From: Cinclus cinclus
Lineage: Eukaryota > Chordata > Aves > Passeriformes > Cinclidae
Assembly: GCF_963662255.1 (NCBI RefSeq)
Contig: NC_085047.1
Coordinates: 110,357,872-110,421,871 of the forward strand
Direction: 5' to 3'
Length of the DNA stretch: 64,000 nucleotides
Below are positions 54,092 to 64,000 of the stretch, in pieces (within the stretch, counting starts at the first letter, position 1; each line of letters begins with the position of its first letter). A program made the position numbers and the translations under genes. The notes beneath the pieces are model-generated. The model saw only the letters and a list, made by a program, of their open reading frames with translations. It was not told the DNA's origin and did no database searches.

Positions 54092-54440
54092 TTTTTGCAC
54101 TCAATCACAGATTGGATTATGCTGGAAAAGACCTCTGAGCTCCAATATTACAATATCTAATCATACCTCCAGTGAAAAAATCCTTCCTACTGTCCTACCT
54201 AGACCTTCCCTGGAGCAGGTTTTACGTCCTCTTCCCCGTCTCTGGTTACCTGGGAGACGAGACCAGTCCCCATCTGGCTACACCCTCCCTGTCAGTGACT
54301 TGTAGAGAGCAATAAAGTCACCCCTGAGCCTCCTTTTTTCCAGGCTAAACATTCCCAGCTCCCTCAGCCTCTCCTCTCAGGACTTGTGCTCCAGAACCTT
54401 CCCCAGCTCAGTTCCCCTTCTCTGGGAATACAGCTGGATC
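54092..54440 (-). mobile_element. CR1 LINE 3' end, reverse orientation
   Basis: On the + strand it reads TCCTTTTTTCCAGGCTAAAC, then ATTCCCAGCTCCCTCAGCCT and GACTTGTGCTCCAGAACCTT. That is the complement of the CR1 segment encoding the end of ORF2 plus the 3' UTR, with its tail at the low-coordinate side (AATCACAGATTGG). The only clear minus-strand CR1 in the window. Confidence 0.88.
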
Positions 54441-56599
54441 TGTAATAATCCGGCTGTATTGTGCAGTTTAAGAGCTGTAGGTTTTGGGTGAAGAAGTAAC
54501 TGAAGATAAAAACCCTGCAGGTGCTTTAAGATGCCTTTGCCAGATTTTAATCAATATTAATTAGGGCATAATTGAGAGATACAGCAAAGCAAAGGTAATC
54601 ATCTTAGTGTTCCTAATCAACCTGAACATTTGTCCTGGAAGGAGAAATGAAAAGTGCCTTAACTTCTTTAACAGCACACCAGGTTTGCTACAACAGAGGC
54701 CACTTTTCCAGAACAGGTCACTGCTGGTGACCCAATTCATTATAGATGGACTATTTAAGCTTATTTGACTCATTGGAAATCAGGAAAAGCTAATCAGCCC
54801 CACTCATGCCATTACTCCTCTCCTTCAGCTGAAGAACATACACATGCACTACATCTTGATAGGTGAGCTTTCCCACCACAGTATTCCTGGGACTGGTAGA
54901 ACTCACCGTCCCATAAGATGCAAAACCCCTTGATGCCAAGGGTTCTGAGCCAAGATCCTTGTTGGATTCAGCCTGCACAGGTAAAGGGATTAGCAGGGCC
55001 AGGAGTCCCCCCGGCCATCTGTGGAGGTCACTGTCCCTCACACAGACAGTGTGACAGCTGCTCAACCTGGGCCCCACATGATAGCTCAGTGCAGGATGGC
55101 AAACTGCCACATGCTTTGGTTTACACTGAGTTTATGTTCATGCTGAGTAGGAACATCTCAAGACTTTGATTTATGGTTCCTGTGGCAGCAGGAGTCTTGT
55201 TGGTTTTTGCTACTAAATATGACAAGAGAGAGATCTCTAAGGAACTACCTGAATTTCCCAATATAAACCCAGCAAATTTCATTGGTCACTCCTCTGTCTT
55301 GTTCTTAGTAAGGATTTAGTAATTGCTTAAGAAGTAGTTGTGTAATGACTTAGTACATTCATAATTTTAATTATCCTGTATCAACTATACTTTGTTTTAA
55401 TTTTATTGTTATTTAATTCATGATGCAGTCTTCACACTGCTGTCATCATCTGTGAAGCTGCAGCCTCTTGATTCTATCATGGACTTGGGCAGCTGCCTCC
55501 CTGCCCAGGTACTGCTGCAACACAGAGGATAAGGCTGGAACTGGGATCATCCTTAACTCCTCCCTGCCAGCTTTTTGGGTGTCCTGAATACGGGTGAAAA
55601 TGTCTGTTCCAGAAGAATGAGAAGAGTTCTGAGTTCACCATCATCACATCAGAGGCAGTTTCAGCCCTTCCTCCCAGCAGTGCTGAGTGGTTGTCACCTA
55701 TTTGTGTCACCACAGGCTGTGTTTATGCACACCTCAGAATCAGAGCATGCTGCTGCCCAGGGCCCCACTGATGGTATCCTCCAAGCTGACTCTGAAGTAT
55801 TTTTTCCATCAGCTAAAATCAAAAGGAAGCTAGGAATAGTATGCATCTAGGTCTGTATGCACTCAAGATTCCTTAGGATGCACACATGAATATGAAACCC
55901 TGAAAGCCTCCAAGTTTTCCAGCCTGGATGGCATTTAGAAATCAGAGAAGAAATGCAAAGAGATGACAGAACAGCATTAATGATGATGTCATTTTATAAC
56001 TGATTGCTTCTTTTATAAGAGAAAACATTAGTTAACACTTTCATTATCAAGGAATAACAACATTGTATTACCTGGCCCATCCAAGGACGGACTGAGCTCA
56101 AAATAAGGTTAATTATTTACTTTAGCTGTGCCTTCAAAATTAATGTATCCAAAGAAATGCAAGCAATTGTTTTACATTGGATGGCAATTAAAAAGTACTG
56201 CCCAGTGTGGCTGTGTGTCATGCCCTAAGAATCTCAGTGACAAAGAAATATGAGTGTTGAGCACTACCAGTGATCATAATTCTCTTAAATTTTGAGGGGT
56301 GGAGGTGGTGCTGTGGTTTGAAAAGAGGTCCCCAGTCCCTGGGCTGATGTCAGCTCCCCGATCCAATCTGTGGGATATTTCTCAGCATGAGGAGGAAATG
56401 GCAGTGCCAGAGCTACAGCAGGACAAGCTCATGCTGGGCAAGACAGTGTGAGCCACGGGACTACTGATGGCAGAACAAAAGCAATACAGGTATTCCCTGG
56501 CACTGCCCACCCTCTGCACTGCTGTGCAGCAGCTGCTCTTGTGCAGCTTTGAGCCCTGAGATTTTTGCCTTCAGGACATCATCTCTGGCACTTGTATCC
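54441..56599. other. Intergenic sequence, nothing recognised
   Basis: Mixed-composition sequence between the reverse CR1 fragment and the solo LTR. No coding motifs, RNA genes or clear repeats were seen. Confidence 0.5.
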
Positions 56600-57112
56600 T
56601 GCTTTTGGCTGGAGTAGAGCTAATTTTCTTCCCATTAGCTGGTACAGGGCTGTGTTTTTGATTTAGTATGAGAACAACATTGACAGCATTAACTAAAACA
56701 TCAGTGTGTTACGTAGTGTTTATTCTAAATCCAGGACTTTTCAGTGCCTCATGCTCTGCCAGTGAGGAGCATGTCCAGGACAGCTGATCCAAGCTGCCCA
56801 AAGGGATATTCCTCCCCACAAAGTGTCGTGTCCAGTATATGAACTGGGGGGAGTTGGCTGGGAGAAGCTGACCACTGCTCAAGGACAGCAACTGTACTGT
56901 GCATCACTTGTCTGTCATGGGGTTTATTCATCTCTCTTTTCCCTGTTATTATTGTTATTATTATTATTTACTTTATTTCAAGTATTGTTCTTATCTCAAC
57001 CCACGAGTTTTTGCCTGTTTTCAATTCCCCTCCCCATCCCACAGAAGCTGGAGGTGGGTGAATGAGCGAACAGCTGCTGGTACTTAGTTGCCATCTGGGA
57101 TTAAACAACAAC
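56600..57112 (+). mobile_element. Solo LTR of an avian endogenous retrovirus (diverged)
   Basis: Begins TGCTTTTGGCTGGAGTAGAG, contains GACAGCTGATCCAAGCTGCC, then CAAAGGGATATTCC, a decayed TATA region (CAGTATATGAACTGGGG) and TTATCTCAACCCACGAGTTT. It ends CTTAGTTGCCATCTGGGATT, then AAACAACAACA. These blocks recur in a known avian LTR family (ERVL-like by my recollection). No internal gag/pol sequence flanks it, so it is a solo LTR. A (TTA)n stretch sits where the polyadenylation region is expected. No clear target-site duplication was found. Confidence 0.78.
56946..56972. repeat. (TTA)n microsatellite inside the solo LTR
   Basis: TTATTATTGTTATTATTATT and following, within the 3' part of the LTR at 56,600-57,112. 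Confidence 0.85.
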
Positions 57113-60100
57113 AAGCTGCTTTGCTTTAAGACATTACAGCCTTTAACCGGTCTTGCTGCCTCTCTGCCATGAGTTACAGCTGGTGGGAAGAGGAGCAGAG
57201 GCAGGGCCATTGTGCTGGAATTCTCTGGCCAAAGCCTATTTTTCCACCAGTACTCAGGCTGTGCTGGAAGAATTTGCTTTTCTCCCTGAGAATTCTCCAA
57301 GCCTGGAGCAAGCACAGGGTTGTCTGGCTAACCCAGACACATAGTGCACATCTCCACAGTTCAGGGGTCTGAGGCTCTCAGGAAGCCTTGGCCTCACATG
57401 CCTCCCAGGCACAGAAATCCACATGGAAGTCTGATGGTGCTAGGCAAAATAGGGTATGCTTCCAAAGCATGGCTGCAGCACATCACAGCCTGATATTTTG
57501 GCAGCAGCTCCAGCCTTTGGCTGCTTCAACTACAACTCTGAGCTGAGCTGGCTGAGTCACGGCCGCACATCCTGATTCCAGGGCAGTAACACTGGGCAGC
57601 AGGGAACCTCCAGTGCTGCTGGGCAAGGCCAGGTCTTCTGTCTCCACAGATACTTCCACGGGACTGTGGCTGCTGAAGCCCATCCCTCAAGCATCTCCCC
57701 TAGCTGGCAAATTTGCTGGGATAATAGAGAAAGGATTAAAAACTACTCCCCTGATTCTGGAAGGGCTTTGGCAAAGCTGTGGGTGCCCCCGTGTAAATGC
57801 ACGGTGGGAAAAAGTCAAGGGTGTGTTGCTTTAATTAGTCCTTTCATTACAGTCACAAGCTAATTTGATGAAGGTTAATTGCACTGTAAGTAGCAAAAGG
57901 GTGGTGTTCTTCCTGCAACAGATGGCAGCCACCAAGAAATTGTGATGAGATTGTTTTTTGAAAAAGGGGAAGAAAGAGCGAGGTTTCTCTAGGACCCTGC
58001 CTTGAAAGGGAACTGAGAGGGGAAGCCTTTAACTCTGTGCATCTTTTGAAAAGGAAGGAAATAAAGAATGGCTGTAAGTGTTTTCTTTCTGGGAATGGTA
58101 TGCTACTAGGAATATAATCCTGACCTCCTTTAGGTGGGCACTTACCTCTGTGTATGATCTTACTGACCTCTCAGGGCTTTGTCTGGGTTTAGGAACTGAC
58201 ACGTGGACTCCTGCCAAACTCCAGCATCACAGTTCCAGTCTGCAAAAATAACACACCCGCTAATCCCAGCAAGCACCCTCGGGGAGATCCTATTATTGCT
58301 GCTCCAGAGCAGGGCACAGGGGAGTCACCTGCTGCCACTGAGGCAGGGGAAGGGCCACAGACAGGAGCTCCTGTATGGACTGCTAAAGAGGCAAAGCTGG
58401 TCTCCTGCTCCGCATCCAGAAAAACTCCTTGGACCCAGAGGAAATATCCTGGGCCTGCAGTGTCCTGTATCTAAAATCAAAGGAGCCCTTTGTGAGGATG
58501 CCCTCGCAGCAGCCCCCCTATATCACCTTCAGCATCCTTGTGGGGCACAGGTCACTCATCTGCATTCTACACTCCTGGCTTTCCAGAGAGAAAAATCCCT
58601 CCCCAGAGACATCACAGGTCTTTTTTCCACTGACTGCTCCCAAAATAAATACCTCTGCTCTCTCCAGAGGAATTTCTCCTGAAAGGATCAGCTTCTGTTT
58701 GCTGTCTTGAAATACACAGTCTCCCTCAAGTGTCCCAAGTTCCCCAGCCTGTCTCATTCCTAAACCCTGGAGGGAGTTCCAGGGAAATTACTTGAGCTTT
58801 CCCTTCTGCTCTTGCATGAAGCAGATGAGGTCCCTGACCGCACGACAACCACTCCATCATAATTGCAGCTCTCCTCTAAACCTTCCCTGTAAATGCAGCA
58901 CAGGGTGACCTGGAAGGAAACCATGCTCTTTACAGGCTTTCCTGTACTTGCAGATCCTCATTTGCACGGTAAGCATTTAGGTGGAAGGATCCTTGCCAAG
59001 TCCTCAAGCTGCAGGCTCAGCCCGTGCTCCCTTTTGAGTTATTGTTTTCACACACCCGGCACCCCCTGACTTTGGGAATACCCCTGGAATTCCCTGGGCT
59101 GGCAGAGCTGTGGCAAAGACACTGCCCGGGGACACAAGAGACTCCGGCTGTGCCAGAGCTGGATTTATCACAGAAGCACGGGATAAAATCGGAATAGTGT
59201 GCAGAGGGAAAAAGCCGGTTAAGTGACTGTGCCTTGTCCCCCGGAAAGAGAGCTGGCCCCTGCACAGCCCTGCAGGGAATTGCAGCAGGGAATGGCTCTG
59301 CTCCCTGTTATTCCCCGGTAATGACAGCCTGGATTTGTCGGGAGAGGGGAGACCCAGAGCCGCAGAGCTGGAAAATCCCAGTGCAAACAAAGCGATTTGC
59401 ACTTCACAGAAGGGCTCAGCGCTGCTCATTAATTAGGTTCTGGTGACCTCTAGAGGCCCTGAGCCCAAAGCACCTGATTTCTGCGACTCTTCCCTGAAAC
59501 AACGAGAGCGAGAATTCTGCTTTATTTTAGTTACAAACCAAGATTCGTTTTAGCCTTAGCGAGGAAGGCATTGAAGAACAGTAATTGATTGTTATTCCTT
59601 TCTTGGTATTCTTTTCCTCCCACTAAACGTAGTAATAACAATTCCCTGGGTGCAGCAGCCTCAAAGCCTGCACCACTAACCGTGGTAAGTATTCACATTT
59701 TTTAAAGAAAATTGCTTTGTGCGTCGTCAATAAGAGAGGAACTGCTTCTCTCCCGTATCTCTGACGATATATTAATCTAATCACTGATCCTGGAAAAAGT
59801 GCCCACCTCTCTGGTGAGATAATCACGTTGCTTACGAGTATTAAGTTGTGTGGGTTTAAGATCCAGGGTTAGGTGTGATTTGTTTGGAGTCTTTGCAGAA
59901 CACAGCCTTTTGTGCACGGGTCCTTGCAAGGCAGAGCTCAAACCCCGTGCTGGTCGTCTCAGACTGGAGTATGACATCTTTTCTGATAAATTATTCTCAG
60001 CTGCAAACAGGAAAATTGACAATCCACCAGGTCCAGGGCCAAGCAACACTGCTTGTAGGAAAATTACCTTCTGCCTGTATCGTGCAACAACAATAAAATT

Positions 60101-63100
60101 GCCTGCAGGGGAAAGTAATGCAAGAAAATGGGTAAGAAAATAAGTGTTTTTTTACACATACATCTGGATGAGCCTATTTTTTCTTAATGAGATAAACAAC
60201 AGGGGCAGCTGATGGAGAGGGGGAGAAATCCACTGAGCAAATTTTCTGTCCTCTTGAGCAGCTGAGATACAGGATTGAAACCATACCAAGGAACTAAGAG
60301 AATTGGAAGGAGAGATGGAAGAGAAGTGAGACCCTGGCCAGAGAGACGTTGGGGATTTAACTGAGAGAGGCTTAAAGCCATGGAGAAGCTTAGCAAGAAA
60401 CAGAAAAGCTGGAGGAGGTGAAACATATCTGCAGCAATGCACAACTCTTTAGCAAACTTGCAGGGATGTGTGGGAGACCTCCTAAAGATTTCTAATTTAA
60501 GAGCACTCAGTTGCACTTCCAGTTTTAGCTATTAGTTGGTTCCCCTACTCAACACCCCCCCTCAAAAAAAAAAAAAAAGTTTTTCTTTTCGGTTGTTTCC
60601 TAATGGACCTCCTACCAACACTTTTAATGGCAATATTTGTTTGGTGACAACATTCCTGGAGGCTACAGCCCGGGCAGTTTGTGCATCCATCTTAGAAACC
60701 AAACACAATAGCAAAGGATTCTCTCTTGCTTGATAGATGTGACCCACAGGACAGGGGGAAAAGCGTATTTTTTGGTAATAATTTGTTGTTGTTGTTGCTT
60801 TCTTATGGCATAATGATGGATGAGGGTTCTGAAAAAAGAAAATTTAATTATTTTCTTGGGAGGTGTTTTTCATATTCTCTTGCTTTGTTCTTCTCTTTTG
60901 CTGTGTAGGCAACAGAGCTAAAGGGATTTCATGCCTCAAAACAGAAAGGAATTCTGAGCTACTGAGGGGAATTAAAAATGGAGGAAGGGAGAAAAGTTTA
61001 AAAGTGGATTTTAAAATAATTTTTATTCAGACTGTGTAAAAACTCTTCTGAGATTGATTGAATCAAAATGCCTGAGAAACACATGGGAGAAAAGCTCAAT
61101 TTGTTAAAGATCTGCATTCTCCTCTATCTTCTAAGTGCAGCCTACAAAACTAATTTGATTTTGTTGGTCCTCTGAGAAGTCCTTTAGCAAGAGAAGGCTG
61201 GGGGGGTGGGGAACCTCTCTTTTTTGATATTTGTGAGATAAAAAGAAACCCAAGCTCTGAGGCCACTTGCATAAGCTTTGTAAAGCTCCCTGAATTAAAA
61301 AAGAAAAAGCATTTATTATTTTTGTAGTCGCCAAGAAATGCTGGCTCCATAGTGCACAAGCATGTTTAATTTACACAGGTTTGTTGGCTGGATACTTTTG
61401 ATCAATAGTATCACAGTGCTAATCAGAAAAATGACAGGTACTTTTCATGTGGACATTTTCTAGGCAAAACTTTTGACCTTTTCTAATCTCTTAACTGAAA
61501 ATGAGGACAAAACCTTACTCCTACCTTGTCTCCAAATAGTGGTTTTCCTTCCTTTTTTCAGAGCTAAGACAAAGAATAAAAGGAAAGAGGTGAGAAAGAA
61601 AACAAACATAAAATGGGAAAATAGAGAAATAAAATTCGTCCTCCCTCCAAGCAACCATTGGGTTTTTTTTTCATTAAATATGCCATTACATTTAGGGTTT
61701 CCATTTCCAAATGGGAAAAAAATGTGACTAGCTCCAAATATAAGAACAATGCTTGGGGGCAGGCCTAAAGTGAGCAATAAATCAGTGCAGAAAATGTTTT
61801 GCTTGGGGAACGCATCACGATTAGATCATAAATAATCCTCTTTTCTCCTATATGCAACACAAAGTAAACACAGCTGTGAGCACAGGCACACGCTGGTGCA
61901 CACACACGTTGGTTTGTGCACACAGAGCACTCAGCCCTGTTTCCCCAGGGCAGTTCTGGGACAGCACCAGAGCTGAAGGGCTATGGCAGAGGGGTCAATG
62001 AAATGGTGCCAGCTGAAAACCTCATTAAACCAGAGCAGCAGAGCCAGGCATGCAGGGAGCACTGGGAGATGTCACCAGGAGGAAGCAACCTCTTGGCCAG
62101 CAGGAAACTCTGTGTATCAATCCCTGCAATAAAATATTGTTTATTTCTTTGTAATCGTGGCAGTCACAAAATATTTGTTTCTCTGTGGCAGGATCACATA
62201 ATGGAGGAGGCTGTGCTGAGACAGGCTTGCCAGGGTGTCTTCCCAATTCCCAACCCAGTCTCAAGTACAAGGTTTATTTTCTCCATTTTGGACCCTGTTG
62301 CTGGCCTTGCAGAGTTTGCCCTCTCAACAGGCATGGTGGTATTAATTATTATAATTATTGTTATTAATACATTATTATTATATTACTATATTATTATACA
62401 TTATATAATATTAATTTTATATAAGTTATGTGATAATAATATATTGTGTATTGTATTATATAATAATAATGTATATAATATAATATTATTGTATTATTAT
62501 TCCTTGTCCATCTGAACATTTCCTGTGTCATTTTTAGCAGCAGAAGTGAAAGGGTTTTTTTTTTTTCCTTAAAGACCCCTGAGGAAAGGTAGCTTCAGTG
62601 TCTCCAAGGATGCTTCCAAAATTTAGCACAGGTGAACCTGGGGTGACACACACAAGTGGGACCAGTGCTGGGACAACTGCTTTCCTTACCAGGAAAGGAG
62701 GAACTTTCCAAGATTAAAACAATTCAATTCAAAGCAAGTCTGAGGCATCTAGAGGGATCCTGTGTGGGCCAAAGCTCTTTTGCAGGCAGAAAACCAAATC
62801 CATCCACCTTCCAGCAGAACTTGCTGAGATCTGTGTGGCAATTTCCTTCCTCTTAGATCTTCCAGTGAATTTTTCCATGACAGGGATAATCCAAGCTAAT
62901 CACTTCCATTTGACCCAGTTTAATCACCACCTTCCCGAAATGGAGTTAATAGGCACTTAATGCTAAAGAAGTGAGGAGGATGGCTCATAAAAGAGCTTGG
63001 AAAATCACTCTTCTGTTCCTAACACAGTCTTTTTTTTTTCTTCCCCCCCCCCTTTTAATTTGTTACCCAGACTTAGTAACTTCCGAGGCCCAAACCACAA

Positions 63101-64000
63101 TACATCTTGAGCTCACTAAGCTAAAAATACTGACTCACCAATCACAGCATACTAATAAATCCTCCACAGGAAAACGAATCTGTCATTTCCCTTCCCACAG
63201 GAACACGCACAAGTGGTTAAATAGCCAAAGATTTTGTGCAGCCTCTCCTCCTGTGCCATTGTACACTGAGATCTTGGTTCAGGTACTGGAGGCACTTATT
63301 TCCTTTCTTTCAAGAATTAGTTTTTGGCATATTATTGGCATATTTTGGCATATTTGTCATTCTGCGGCAGCACTAATTTTAATTTTGCTTTGCAAGTATG
63401 ACAGCTTCTATAGAGCTTCTGGTTTTGAGATGGTTCTGGTTTTATTCTTTTAGGTACGTGTCAGGAAGCAGTAGGAGCAGGGTGCTCTGCATGGCAGATG
63501 GACAGTGCTCTCCTTACCATGCTCCAGAGCCAGGTGTGGTGCTCCCAGGCCAGAAGGTGCTGGGATGGGATGGTCCCAGACTGGGTTCCTAAGGGCTGTT
63601 ATGCACTCAGGGCCCTGGAAATCCCCCAGCAGGGCAGCAGTGCTGTCCTAATTAAAGCTGAAAACTGCTAATATTCTATGTTCTTATAAAGTCACTTTTG
63701 TCACATCCTCTTGAAATCTCCTGTAAGCAGATTTTATTTTTCATTACTGCTTATTTTTCATTTAATTGCTCGTTTGGTTAGAGTTCAAATATGGATCTTT
63801 GAAATTGTCTTCACTGCCTGGAAAAATCTCACATCCAATGACTGGGGCCCTAGTGGATTTACACAGCAACAATCTCACTTGGCTGTAGTCTTCTCATGTC
63901 TCACTGATGAACCTTTGCCCTCTCTAGATTCAGCACCAAGGCTGTGCTTTCACTGAGGAAAGGACCATGGGATCATGTGTGGCTGGAGTGCATTTGCTCT
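57113..64000. other. Intergenic sequence to window end, no gene recognised
   Basis: Apart from the AT-rich repeat near 62.4 kb and homopolymer runs (near 60,562 and 63,030), no gene, RNA or mobile element could be supported. Open frames of up to 199 codons lack recognisable motifs and overlap low-complexity DNA. Distant enhancers cannot be excluded by eye. Confidence 0.5.
62340..62505. repeat. AT-rich (TTA/TATA)n region
   Basis: About 165 bp almost free of G and C, made of interrupted TTAT and TATAATA repeats and able to fold on itself. Open frames across it are low-complexity artefacts. Confidence 0.85.

Noticed and set aside
53638..54160. Overlapping open frames of 99-138 codons on both strands
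   Set aside because: They are produced by the 17-bp minisatellite, whose unit lacks stop codons in several frames. The products are pure repeats with no known domain.
61916..62515. 199-codon + strand frame
   Set aside because: The last third is translated from AT-rich repeat DNA (Ile/Tyr/Asn runs), and the rest has no recognisable motif or splice context.

Overview
This is vertebrate, almost certainly avian, nuclear DNA. The main evidence is a set of CR1-family LINE 3' ends with the typical bird/reptile tail, an avian-type endogenous-retrovirus solo LTR, short introns and low repeat content. No bacterial-type operons, CRISPR arrays or tRNA/rRNA genes were seen. Species cannot be fixed from the sequence; a neoavian such as a songbird is possible.

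Positions 1-37,959 (+ strand) hold the 3' two-thirds of a USP9X-type (FAF-X family) deubiquitinase gene. I traced 28 consecutive coding exons. All have GT/AG splice sites and compatible phases, and together they give 5,235 nt, or 1,744 residues plus stop. Numbering runs parallel to human USP9X residues ~809-2554. The catalytic Cys box is in exon 14, the zinc-finger CxxC pairs in exons 16-17, and the catalytic His box in the 751-nt exon 18. The 5' part of the gene (about 800 codons) lies upstream of the window. CR1 fragments sit in several introns. Downstream of the stop is an AT-rich 3' UTR with several candidate poly(A) signals (38.17, 39.15-39.59 and 41.44 kb, perhaps as far as 45.19 kb).

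Positions 39.6-49.7 kb are gene-poor spacer with small CR1 tails and AT-rich simple repeats. The spacer separates two genes that converge tail to tail.

Positions 49,730-53,344 (- strand) hold a complete, intact RPL8 gene (ribosomal protein uL2, 257 aa). It has a short non-coding first exon, five coding exons and a TATA-less CpG-island promoter with two perfect CRE palindromes flanking an ETS site. A 5'-TOP tract marks the probable start of transcription. A (GGGCT)n run able to form a G-quadruplex begins at the exon 3 splice donor. A 17-bp GC-rich minisatellite lies about 0.5 kb upstream of the promoter.

Positions 54-64 kb are intergenic: a reverse-strand CR1 fragment, a diverged solo LTR with an internal (TTA)n tract, and AT-rich repeats. 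No convincing gene was found there.

The two genes do not act in a common pathway. Their adjacency is itself the main observation, because in human USP9X (X chromosome) and RPL8 (chromosome 8) are unlinked. The window may therefore be a lineage-specific rearrangement, a second USP9X-like locus, or an assembly join. I found no evidence of a wholly new biological system.
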